Of a stretch of 37,063 nucleotides of DNA, positions 28,870 through 37,063 are shown one piece after another. The position numbers and the translations under genes were made by a program. This DNA is from Hadesarchaea archaeon (GTDB lineage: Archaea; Hadarchaeota; Hadarchaeia; Hadarchaeales; JAGGTB01), in contig JAGGTB010000053.1 in NCBI GenBank assembly GCA_021163965.1, forward strand, positions 1 to 37,063, written 5' to 3'. The first letter of the stretch is position 1. Every line of letters starts with the position of its first letter. The notes beneath the pieces were generated by a model. That model was not told where the DNA came from, searched no databases, and saw only the letters and a list, made by a program, of their open reading frames with translations.

Positions 28870-28900
28870 ATTACAAAATTTCTCGAATTTAAGTTGTAAT
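28870..28900. promoter_or_regulatory. Inverted repeat ATTACAA-N17-TTGTAAT in the thermosome/carS divergent intergenic region
   Basis: Exact 7-bp inverted arms seen in sequence, between the thermosome start and the TATATAATT box at 28911. Confidence 0.4.
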
Positions 28901-28961
28901 AGCGTCCACCTATATAATTGTTTACCTCTTAAACCCCCCTTCGGGGAGACCCAAAGGATGA

Positions 28962-29477
28962 GTGAGGAACTTGACGAACGTGCTCCAACTCATAGGTAGT
29001 GCCCTCTGGTTCATCCTACCGGCGTACGTGGCCAACGCGACCCCTGTGTTGCTAGGCGGTGGCGTAGCGATCGACAGGGGGAGGCTCTTCTGGGATAAAC
29101 GTCCAATTTTCGGGAGCGGAAAAACCGTGCGAGGATTCGTCGCTGGAGTAATAGCCGGCTCTCTCGTAGGCGGACTACAAGGCATCCTCACGGGCCAACT
29201 CCACGCGCGCCTCCTGCTCGGCCTCACGCTCTCGATCGGAGCGTTACTCGGCGATCTCCTTGGAAGCTTTATCAAGCGTAGAGCTGGAATTCCAAGAGGA
29301 AGGGCCGCCCCAGGGCTCGACCAGCTCGGCTTCCTCGTGTTCGCACTGCTCTTCGCTCTCCCCGTTGAAGCGCCGAATTGGAGGATCGTTCTCATACTTT
29401 TTTTAATAACCCCCCCGATCCACTTGGGGACGAACTTTGCCGGATACAAGCTTGGTCTTAAGAACCGGCCTTACTGA
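28962..29477 (+). CDS. carS: CDP-archaeol synthase (DUF46)
   Basis: 'LPAYVANATPVLLGGG', 'DRGRLFWDKRPIFGSGKTVRGFVAG', 'GALLGDLLGSFIKRRAGIPRGRAAPGLDQL'. Confidence 0.95.
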   Translation: MRNLTNVLQLIGSALWFILPAYVANATPVLLGGGVAIDRGRLFWDKRPIFGSGKTVRGFVAGVIAGSLVGGLQGILTGQLHARLLLGLTLSIGALLGDLLGSFIKRRAGIPRGRAAPGLDQLGFLVFALLFALPVEAPNWRIVLILFLITPPIHLGTNFAGYKLGLKNRPY

Positions 29478-29532
29478 CGTGACTTGAGAAAGAACTTAAA
29501 CTCTGCCACCATATCCACCCTGAGGGGTAAAC

Positions 29533-29946
29533 GTGACGCCCGAGGAAGCACTGGAGGAAATAGAGAAGGTACTAGACGAGATCCGAGATCTCTCCCAGTC
29601 AGGAGTTCCTATCATTGTAGAAGGTGAAAAGGACGCTAAAGCGTTGCGGAAGCTTAACGTGAAAGGGGATATTCACAAAATTTCTGAGGATAAAAGAACC
29701 GCTCTAAACTTCTTAGAAAAACTCTCCACGTACAAAAGAGTCATGATTCTAACAGATTTCGACCGCGCGGGCAACGAGCTCGCGAGATTTTGCGCAAAGC
29801 ACCTGGAGAGCCTAAATACCGAAGCAATAGTCGAACCCCGTGACAAACTCAAAGCACTCGTGCGGAAGTTCGTCAAAGACATCGAAGGGCTTCCAAAATT
29901 CGTGCGGACAGTTCACGCGAGCCAACGCCCCGTCACTAGACGTTAG
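29533..29946 (+). CDS. Small Toprim-domain protein (UPF0292-like)
   Basis: 'VPIIVEGEKDAKALRKL', 'VMILTDFDRAGNELA'. Confidence 0.9.
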   Translation: MTPEEALEEIEKVLDEIRDLSQSGVPIIVEGEKDAKALRKLNVKGDIHKISEDKRTALNFLEKLSTYKRVMILTDFDRAGNELARFCAKHLESLNTEAIVEPRDKLKALVRKFVKDIEGLPKFVRTVHASQRPVTRR

Positions 29947-30582
29947 CTATTCCTCGTCTTTGACTTTGGAGAGAAACTTTTCCACCACGGTGGGCTTTAT
30001 CCCTATCTCTAGTAGTCTCCTTCGGATCTCCCCCAAATTCTTTCCTTTCCCCTTCAGCTTTAAGTAGATCTTTTTTGTAGATTCATAGATCTCATGAGGA
30101 AAACACACCCACGCGTCCGTCTCCCGTATGAAGTAATCCGGAATCACCACAGACCAAGGCTTGAAATATAGCGTGGCAATCCTAACTTCGGATGCTCGTC
30201 TCTCGAGGAGGTGCTCCTTCACCAGGCGCAGGCTCTTACCTGAGTCCGCTATATCGTCCACAAGGAGCACCTTCTTTCCCCCGATATCTACTTGGAGGGG
30301 CTGGGTTATCTGCGGTTTGGATTTGGTCTCATAGATTCCAACGTAGTACTCGACCCTAACGGTGGCGATCTCTGGAATCTCGAGGAGATCCGAGAGGAGT
30401 CTCGCCGGAATCCACCCGCCCCGAGCGACAGCCACTATCACATCCGGATCGTACCCACTCTCCATTATGCGATCCGCAAGTTTGATGCAAAGCTCGTGGA
30501 TCTCCTCCCAACTTGGGACTTCGTACTTCTCCGGTTTCTCAACGGAGGGTTTGGATCTCCTTTCCGTCTCCATCATGAACAC
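29947..30582 (-). CDS. Phosphoribosyltransferase family protein
   Basis: 'VIVAVARGGWIPARLLSDLL', 'KKVLLVDDIADSGKSL' PRPP loop. Confidence 0.93.
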   Translation of the reverse strand: MFMMETERRSKPSVEKPEKYEVPSWEEIHELCIKLADRIMESGYDPDVIVAVARGGWIPARLLSDLLEIPEIATVRVEYYVGIYETKSKPQITQPLQVDIGGKKVLLVDDIADSGKSLRLVKEHLLERRASEVRIATLYFKPWSVVIPDYFIRETDAWVCFPHEIYESTKKIYLKLKGKGKNLGEIRRRLLEIGIKPTVVEKFLSKVKDEE

Positions 30583-30658
30583 GCAAGTTTATTGATTTTC
30601 TTTAGAACCTTTTAACTTACCGCTGGAAAATGGGACTTAAAGTTCGGTTCATAAATAG

Positions 30659-31294
30659 TCACAGATAATCCAAGAGCATGCCGAAATCCTCGAAGTCTTC
30701 AATCACAACATCGGCAACTCTGGCTAGAACTTCGTCCTTACCAATCGCTACCCCCATTCCGACGTTCTTCAGGAGACCGATGTCATACTTGCTGTCTCCG
30801 ACGCCAACGCATTCGCCCATCCTTATTCCGAGCCTATCGGTGAGTCCTTTCAAGGCCTCGTGCTTCCGGCGGGGATCCACTCTGAAAATCCCCTCGCCAG
30901 TTAAATAACCTCGGCCGTCGGTTTCCAATCCATTAGCGAGGACGTACTCTATGCCAAGCCGATTCGCCACTTTCTGAGCTAGGATATCCACCCCGCCACT
31001 CACTATCGCGACCTGGTACCCTTTCTCGTGAAGTCCGCGAACGACTTCGGAAGCGTTTGGCGCCAGCTTGAAGTCTGAGAGGATTTCTTCAATTTGGGAA
31101 ATTCTCGGCCTCGGTTTCCAAAGTGAGATGTCGCGACGCATAAATTCCGGATAGTCTATCTCTCCCCTCTCCCATGCCTTGAGATTCTCGGCCGCTTTTT
31201 CCATGACTCTAAAGTGGTAATGGATGATCTCCCAACTGTTTGGCTCGACAACTAGGGTGCCATCCATATCAAATGCGACGAGCTTGTAATGCAT
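30659..31294 (-). CDS. HAD-family phosphatase, SerB-like
   Basis: 'LVAFDMDGTLV', 'VAIVSGGVDILAQ', 'GVGDSKYDIGLLKNVGMGVAIG'; start trimmed to 31294, upstream extension is antisense to the next gene. Confidence 0.93.
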   Translation of the reverse strand: MHYKLVAFDMDGTLVVEPNSWEIIHYHFRVMEKAAENLKAWERGEIDYPEFMRRDISLWKPRPRISQIEEILSDFKLAPNASEVVRGLHEKGYQVAIVSGGVDILAQKVANRLGIEYVLANGLETDGRGYLTGEGIFRVDPRRKHEALKGLTDRLGIRMGECVGVGDSKYDIGLLKNVGMGVAIGKDEVLARVADVVIEDFEDFGMLLDYL

Positions 31295-31346
31295 GTGACC
31301 CACAATTCCTTTATCTATTCGGGCTATAAACCACCGAGGGTGAAAA

Positions 31347-31802
31347 TTGAAGGAAATCCTTGTCATCCTGACCTCTCTCATTCCCAGCTTCGAGGCGAGA
31401 TACGCCATCCCGGTCGCCCTCGAATTGACGAACATCAACCTAGCAGCTCTTTTCACTATTTGCGTTGCGCTTAACATCGGCGTGATCCCGATAGTCTTCT
31501 TGGGACTCGACTGGCTTGCTCCGCCCTTCAGGAGGAAATTTAAATGGGTGGACTCCATCTTCAGATGGTTTTGGCGTAGGGGGCGCAACCGGAAGTGGGG
31601 ATTTCTCAGTCTTGTTGCATTCGTGGCCACGCCAATTCCCGGAACTGGCGCTTACACCGGTGTACTTATGGCATATCTCTTCGGTTTCGATAGGAAACTA
31701 TCCACCATCGCAATAGCAACGGGGGTGATAGTTAGCGCGACCCTGACTACACTCGCCACGCTCGGGATGATTTCACTCGTAAAGTCCTTCTACCCATGCT
31801 GA
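31347..31802 (+). CDS. Small multidrug export (COG2426)-like membrane protein
   Basis: 'LTSLIPSFEARYAIPVAL', 'FVATPIPGTGAYTGVLMAYLFG'; TTG start. Confidence 0.85.
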   Translation: MKEILVILTSLIPSFEARYAIPVALELTNINLAALFTICVALNIGVIPIVFLGLDWLAPPFRRKFKWVDSIFRWFWRRGRNRKWGFLSLVAFVATPIPGTGAYTGVLMAYLFGFDRKLSTIAIATGVIVSATLTTLATLGMISLVKSFYPC

Positions 31803-31948
31803 AGTGGTCCCAGCTGAAGAGGATTCTTGAGGCCCACACACTAACATCGAGGAGCAACCATGTTTAAGGTTCGACCGCGTCGGGGGACCAAAACCTGAAC
31901 TTCCTTGTCATCGATTTTGTAAAATCGCAGGGTTTTTATCCTATCGCG

Positions 31949-31958
31949 CTATAAATTT
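31949..31958 (+). promoter_or_regulatory. TATA box of dnaG
   Basis: 'ctataaattt', placing the expected TSS near 31978. Confidence 0.45.
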
Positions 31959-32054
31959 AACTTGCAAATCAAAATTAAGCCAGAATCACCATCAAGCTCA
32001 TCTGGCTTTTGTGTGTGAAATGTGGAAAGGTAAAAAATATCGAGAGTTGGTTAA

Positions 32055-33227
32055 TTGTCAAAAAGTAAAAGGGGGGTAGATATGAAAGAAGGTATAGAAA
32101 CTGCCAAGTACCTAATCAAGGCTTCTTTAGAAGTCAACGGGGTAGTTGAACGCCCGGATGTAGTTGGTGCAATCTTCGGACAGACAGAAGGACTACTGGG
32201 GAACTCCCTAGACTTACGAGAGCTCCAGAAGACTGGTCGAATAGGTCGAATCATCGTGAACGTGGAATCCGCTGGGGGCAAATCCAAAGGAGAGGTAATC
32301 GTGCCATCAAACCTCGATCGGACGAAAACGGCAATAATCGGCGCTACGCTAGAAACGATAGAGCGCATAGGCCCCTGCGAGGCCAAGATCCAGGTCAAAG
32401 AAATCCAAGATGTCAGAGAAGCCAAACGCAAATTCATCGTCAATCGTGCGAGGGAAATTCTTGAGAAACTCGAAGGAAAAGCACCAGATGTCGAAAAAAT
32501 CTCCAAATTAGTGAAGGAGTTCGGGCACGTCGAACGAATAGGGAGCTACGAGGGGCTACCAGCTGGCCCAGCGGTAAGGGATTCGGACGCGATAATAGTC
32601 GTCGAGGGACGCTCGGATGTGCTTAACCTATTGCGCCACGGCATCAGAAACACCATCGCCATCGAAGGAACCAATGTCCCAAAACCGATAGCAGAACTCT
32701 GTAAGGAAAAAACCGCGACTGCATTCCTAGACGGGGACCGCGGAGGGGACCTGATTCTGAAAGAACTCGTGCAAGTAGCAAAGGTGGACTACGTGGCACG
32801 AGCACCCCGCGGGAGAGAAGTCGAGAAACTGGAAAAAGATGAGATAATGAAGGCGCTCAGAAACAAAGTCCCTGTGGAACAAGCCATTGCCGAACTAGAA
32901 AAGAAAACTCGGAAACTCGGAGAAAAGGAGAAACTTAGGAAACTTGAAGCAATCGCGAGCAAAATCCTTGGCACGTCGAAAGCGCATCTCCTAGATAAGA
33001 ACTTGGAAATAGTGGAGGAAACCAAAGTCAGAGAACTTGTCGAGAGAGTTAAGCAAGCCAAAAACGTGAATGCCATAGTCTTCGATGGTGTGATCTCACA
33101 AAGAATAGCAGATCTTGCTGCCGAAAAGGGGGCAAAATACCTAGTTGGTGTACGAGAGAGGGTGGAGGAAAAACCACCCAAGGTCCAGATTATGACCATC
33201 GAGGAACTTCGAAAGCGTGCGCGATAG
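32055..33227 (+). CDS. dnaG: Archaeal DnaG primase-like protein
   Basis: 'TAKYLIKASLEVNGVVERPDVVGAIFGQTEGLLG', Toprim 'IIVVEGRSDVLNLLRHGI...AFLDGDRGGDLILKEL'. Confidence 0.97.
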   Translation: MSKSKRGVDMKEGIETAKYLIKASLEVNGVVERPDVVGAIFGQTEGLLGNSLDLRELQKTGRIGRIIVNVESAGGKSKGEVIVPSNLDRTKTAIIGATLETIERIGPCEAKIQVKEIQDVREAKRKFIVNRAREILEKLEGKAPDVEKISKLVKEFGHVERIGSYEGLPAGPAVRDSDAIIVVEGRSDVLNLLRHGIRNTIAIEGTNVPKPIAELCKEKTATAFLDGDRGGDLILKELVQVAKVDYVARAPRGREVEKLEKDEIMKALRNKVPVEQAIAELEKKTRKLGEKEKLRKLEAIASKILGTSKAHLLDKNLEIVEETKVRELVERVKQAKNVNAIVFDGVISQRIADLAAEKGAKYLVGVRERVEEKPPKVQIMTIEELRKRAR

Positions 33228-33253
33228 TCGCAACCGCTCGGGAGCCTTTGGCG

Positions 33254-33706
33254 CTAGAATCTGTAGACCATAACAATACCGGGCTCCCCGTCCGCATAGT
33301 AAGCGGGAATCATCTCACGTTGGACGAATCCCAACTTTAAATAAAATTTCTGCGCTGCCCTATTGCTGGCCCTGACCTCGAGCCTTACCTCCCTCGCACC
33401 CTTCTCCCTCAGACGATTTAGCGCACTAGTCATCAACATAGACCCAATCCCCCGTCGTCGGTAAAGCGGGTCAACACCTATTGCAAGTATGTGCCCGGTC
33501 CTCCACCATCGCATGACAGCTATTGCATACCCCACAATCTTTCCGTTGACCTCGGCTACGAGGAAACCATCTGGGTGTAAGCTGTAAAGGTGATTAAGGA
33601 GGCCTAGGGGATACGGATCTTTAAAACACTTGTACTCTATATCCAAGATCGCTTGCATCTCGTCTGGCCTCAAATCCCTCACTCGAACTATTTGCTGAGC
33701 CACCAT
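33254..33706 (-). CDS. rimI: GNAT N-acetyltransferase, RimI-like
   Basis: 'HILAIGVDPLYRRRGIGSMLMTSALNRLREKGAREVRLEVRASNRAAQKFYLKLGF'. Confidence 0.92.
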   Translation of the reverse strand: MVAQQIVRVRDLRPDEMQAILDIEYKCFKDPYPLGLLNHLYSLHPDGFLVAEVNGKIVGYAIAVMRWWRTGHILAIGVDPLYRRRGIGSMLMTSALNRLREKGAREVRLEVRASNRAAQKFYLKLGFVQREMIPAYYADGEPGIVMVYRF

Positions 33707-33746
33707 CTCCGCCCTTAGAAATTATTATCTTAAAGTTAAGATAAAA

Positions 33747-34172
33747 ATGGCGACAGAGAGGGAGAGCTTGAAAGTGACAAATCCGAAGACCCGTGGCGTG
33801 ATGTTCGAATATCGCGTCGGGCACTTCTTCGAGCGCTGGGGTTACTCGTGGGACCGCTCGGGGAGTTCTCTCGGGATCGACCTTAAGATCCTGAAGAACG
33901 GAAAACTTCGCTACCTTGTCAGTTGCAAGAAGACATCAAAACCTCGCCCAATTTACTTGACGCGCCATGAAGTGAAACGCCTCTCCATTGAGGCCTCGAG
34001 GAGGGGTGCCGAGGGACTCGTGTGCTTCGGCTTTCACCGCACCCCGATCTACGTCATCCCTGTAAAAGAGGTAGACAAGATCGAGAGCACGAGGCTATAC
34101 TATAAAATTAAACCCGGAGATGGAATCCTGCTATCCGAATTTTTAGAAGACAGGCTTGAAGTCAACATTTGA
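33747..34172 (+). CDS. PD-(D/E)XK nuclease-like, Hjc-type fold
   Basis: 'GVMFEYRVGHFFERWGYSWDRSGSSLGIDLKILKNGKLRYLVSCKKTSKP' resembles E...D...xxK Holliday-junction-resolvase-like layout. Confidence 0.7.
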   Translation: MATERESLKVTNPKTRGVMFEYRVGHFFERWGYSWDRSGSSLGIDLKILKNGKLRYLVSCKKTSKPRPIYLTRHEVKRLSIEASRRGAEGLVCFGFHRTPIYVIPVKEVDKIESTRLYYKIKPGDGILLSEFLEDRLEVNI

Positions 34173-34252
34173 GACTCAAGATCTAAATGGATCATCCTTT
34201 AACCTCAATATTTATTTGCGCGTGAAACCACTAACCATCGGAGGAAAAGAAA

Positions 34253-34546
34253 ATGTCAGTCCCATCGGAAATCGCTTGGCTGGTACCACTGGTGGTTCCT
34301 TTCATCGTCGGATTACTGATTGGAGCGATAATCAAGCGAACTGCGAAACTGCTCCTCGTTATCGTTGCGTTGATTGTAGTCCTAATCGGGGCTGGCGCTG
34401 TAAGTTGGAGCTACTCGGATTTGTATGATAAATCCCTCGAAGTCCTGCCAAAATTGTGGTCTGAAGCTCAAGGATTTATCGGCACCCTTCCTTATTCCAC
34501 CCCATCCTTCCTAGTTGGCCTTGGACTAGGATTGTGGAAGGGGTAG
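34253..34546 (+). CDS. Small membrane protein, hypothetical
   Basis: 97 aa with two strong TM segments. Confidence 0.6.
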   Translation: MSVPSEIAWLVPLVVPFIVGLLIGAIIKRTAKLLLVIVALIVVLIGAGAVSWSYSDLYDKSLEVLPKLWSEAQGFIGTLPYSTPSFLVGLGLGLWKG

Positions 34547-34626
34547 GAGGATCAAGTCAACCGCGCCTTAAACTACCCAAGCGGAGATGGTATATTCGAT
34601 CATCTCAAAGGTATTCATGGTCGAGC

Positions 34627-35427
34627 ATGGTTGCTACCCCCGTATACGGAACGCGCGCCTTAACGCTCGAACTTGAGAAGGAACGGGCACTCGTCGTCGC
34701 AGATTTGCACTTAGGTTTGGAAGAGGAACTGGCCACTAAAGGAATCAAACTGCCGAGCCAGATCCCCAAAATAAAAACCCGCCTTCTCCGCCTCATTCGA
34801 CGGAAAAAGCCAAATAAACTGATCCTGCTGGGAGATGTCAAACATAACATTCCCATTACGAGCTGGCAGGAGTGGAGAGATCTACCGGATTTTTTCAGCG
34901 AACTGACCAAGCACGTGCAAGTCGAGATCTTGCCCGGCAACCACGACGGCGACATCGAGGGACTTGTGCCACGCGATGTCATAATCCACGATCCCCGTGG
35001 CATAGTGATCGGGGGAGAGAAGAAAATAGGGCTCATGCACGGACACACTTGGCCGAAACCGGAACTACTCGGGGCCGATCTAATCATCACGGGGCACAAC
35101 CACCCAGCCATCGAATTTAGGGACGACCTCGGAGGTCGCGTGATTGAACCGGTCTGGATGTACTATAAAATCCTGCCGTCGAATCTCCCCAAGAGGTTGC
35201 AGAGCGCGGTTAAGGGAGAACCCCCGAGGTTTCTGGTTGTGCCAGCGTTCAACGAGCTAATAAGCGGTGCAGCTGTGAATCGCTCGATACCCCATGAACT
35301 CTTGGGTCCCATCTTCAAAAGTGGGTGCGCCGATCTTCCAAGAGCTGAAATTTACCTGCTTGATGGAACCTTCTTGGGAACTCTCGAGAATATCAAAAAG
35401 AAAAACAATCCCAGGTTTCTTCCCTAA
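34627..35427 (+). CDS. Metallophosphoesterase (ICC-like)
   Basis: 'ALVVADLHLGLEEEL', 'LILLGDVKHNI', 'EILPGNHDGD', 'GLMHGHTWP', 'IITGHNHP'. Start trimmed to ATG 34627. Confidence 0.93.
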   Translation: MVATPVYGTRALTLELEKERALVVADLHLGLEEELATKGIKLPSQIPKIKTRLLRLIRRKKPNKLILLGDVKHNIPITSWQEWRDLPDFFSELTKHVQVEILPGNHDGDIEGLVPRDVIIHDPRGIVIGGEKKIGLMHGHTWPKPELLGADLIITGHNHPAIEFRDDLGGRVIEPVWMYYKILPSNLPKRLQSAVKGEPPRFLVVPAFNELISGAAVNRSIPHELLGPIFKSGCADLPRAEIYLLDGTFLGTLENIKKKNNPRFLP

Positions 35428-35468
35428 AGTTTTATATGACCCTCGGCATTAAGAGGTGGAGGGTTACC

Positions 35469-36839
35469 TTGGCAGATGTTCTCATTATTGGAGCCGGCCC
35501 GGCTGGTATCTTCGCAGCTTATGAAATATCCGCTAAGTCCGACCTCTCCGTTCTGATAATCGATAAGGGGAAGGACATAAAGGACCGAATGTGTCCAGTC
35601 GCGAAAACAGGGAAGTGCATACGATGCAATCCGTGTGATGTCATGTGCGGGGTCGGGGGCGCTGGGGGGATGTCCGACGGAACTTTAAATCTCCGACACG
35701 ATGTGGGGGGCAACCTAGCAGAATTCACGAAGACCACCGCAGAGGCGACTAACCTCGTCAGGGAAGTGGACTCGATATTCCAAGAGCATGGGGCCCCTAA
35801 GGAAATCTACGGAAAAAACGACGCGGAAACGGAGAAGCTCGCTCGCAAAGCCGCTGCAGCGGGTGTAAAATTCATACCCATTACCCAGCGCCACATAGGC
35901 TCGGAGTATTTACCAGACGTCATCAGCTCGCTGAAGCGCGAACTTGAGTCGCGTGGGGTAAAATTCATGCTTCGCACGGAGGTTGAGAGGATTGAAAAGG
36001 ATTCGGTGATTGTGCATGGAAAGCGGCTGAAGGGGAAATTCATCCTCGCTGCGCCGGGAAGGGCCGGGGCGTTTTGGTTTGCGAAGCAGGCTCAGAGGCT
36101 CGGGATCAAATTTACTCACAGGGCCATCGATGTCGGAGTGCGAGTCGAAGTTCCGGCCGTCGTGATGGATCCGGTGATCAAAATAAGCCGTGACCCCAAG
36201 TTCCACATCATAACCAGGACCTTTGACGATTTCGTCAGAACCTTCTGCACGAACCATCGGGGATTCGTGGTCGAGGAGCAATACGATGACTTCTGCGGCG
36301 TGAACGGGCATGCGATGCGCACCAAGAGATCCGAGAATACGAACTTCGCCTTTCTCTCGCGCGTCGAACTCACTCAACCTGTAACCGATACCACGGCCTA
36401 TGGAAGATCTATCGCGCGTCTAGCAACGACCATTGGAGGAGGAAGACCGCTACTGCAACGGCTCGGGGACTTGCGCCATGGAAAACGATCTACCTGGGAG
36501 CGAATTGAGAGAGGTCACGTGCGACCAACCCTGCGGAGTGTTACCCCCGGAGACATCTCCATGGCCCTACCTGGCCGCGTGGTCACAAACATCAGGGAGG
36601 GCCTAGAGCAACTCGACGAAGTTATCCCGGGAGTTGCCTCGGATGCAACGCTCCTCTACGCCCCGGAGGTCAAGTTCTACGCAGCTAGGATCTACGTGGA
36701 CGAAAACATGGAGACAAACGTGCCTAACCTTTTCGCGGCTGGAGACGGTGCTGGTCTTTCACGCGACATCGTGAATTCCGCCGCAACGGGGATCCTAGCC
36801 GCTAGAGGGATAATGAGAAAAGCTGGGATCGGGATATGA
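35469..36839 (+). CDS. FAD-dependent oxidoreductase
   Basis: 'ADVLIIGAGPAGIFAAYEIS', 'CIRCNPCDVMCGVGGAGGMSDGTLNLR', 'LFAAGDGAGLSRDIVNSAATGILAARGI'; probable TTG start 35469. Confidence 0.9.
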   Translation: MADVLIIGAGPAGIFAAYEISAKSDLSVLIIDKGKDIKDRMCPVAKTGKCIRCNPCDVMCGVGGAGGMSDGTLNLRHDVGGNLAEFTKTTAEATNLVREVDSIFQEHGAPKEIYGKNDAETEKLARKAAAAGVKFIPITQRHIGSEYLPDVISSLKRELESRGVKFMLRTEVERIEKDSVIVHGKRLKGKFILAAPGRAGAFWFAKQAQRLGIKFTHRAIDVGVRVEVPAVVMDPVIKISRDPKFHIITRTFDDFVRTFCTNHRGFVVEEQYDDFCGVNGHAMRTKRSENTNFAFLSRVELTQPVTDTTAYGRSIARLATTIGGGRPLLQRLGDLRHGKRSTWERIERGHVRPTLRSVTPGDISMALPGRVVTNIREGLEQLDEVIPGVASDATLLYAPEVKFYAARIYVDENMETNVPNLFAAGDGAGLSRDIVNSAATGILAARGIMRKAGIGI

Positions 36840-37008
36840 CCTTTACACGTGAAACGGTCAAACCGTCGCAGGAGGAAACAGGACTGTTACTCCCGCGATA
36901 CTTATTCTTATCCTAGTCCTGACCTACAGCTACGAATAACTCCAAGCCTCAGCCACTTTCGGTCCAATTCCTAGCTATTCCTGATTTTCCCTAGCGCCTA
37001 GTGCTCTT

Positions 37009-37063
37009 GTGACCTCCTCCCCTCGCTCTCGCAAGGGGCTTCCACTTTTCCTTCGCGCTACGC
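37009..37063 (-). repeat. Second copy of the IS200/IS605-derived element right end, cut by the window edge
   Basis: 'gtgacctcctcccctcgctctcgcaaggggcttccacttttccttcgcgctacgc' differs from 12794-12848 at 2 of 55 positions. Confidence 0.9.

Noticed and set aside
31295-31630. N-terminal extension of the SerB-like ORF
   Set aside because: Antisense to the COG2426-like gene; HAD motif begins right after ATG 31294.
1-37063. CRISPR arrays, tRNA or rRNA genes
   Set aside because: No regularly spaced direct repeats, no T-loop/acceptor tRNA pattern and no rRNA-like segments were recognised by eye; a tRNAscan/Rfam run would be decisive.

Overview
Archaeal (probably thermophilic) chromosomal segment with mostly single-copy housekeeping genes: alba, aspS, archaeal dnaG, FEN-1, thermosome, rpoK, FBP aldolase/phosphatase, CDP-archaeol synthase, two geranylgeranyl-reductase-family flavoproteins, DUF371, PCMT, RimI and others. 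Accessory regions of interest: (i) a six-gene, tightly overlapping minus-strand operon (6490-11016) of small single-TM, pilin/pseudopilin-like proteins plus a 741-aa coiled-coil protein, with no ATPase or platform gene in view. This is the best candidate for an undescribed cell-surface filament or secretion-like system. (ii) A minD/parA-like gene split by a ~334-bp IS200/IS605-derived element (12794-13127) that keeps matched subterminal hairpins and a decayed TnpB C-terminus. Removing exactly this interval restores the minD frame, and a second copy of its end begins at 37009. (iii) A HTH-HNH / ExeA-like AAA ATPase / small-protein cassette at the left edge. (iv) A glycosyltransferase/deacetylase/epimerase/B12-radical-SAM region (17.6-24.0 kb). 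(v) rpoK with no ATG/GTG/TTG start, absent from the supplied ORF track. No tRNA, rRNA or CRISPR array was recognised. All family calls come from reading motifs by eye; no searches were run.
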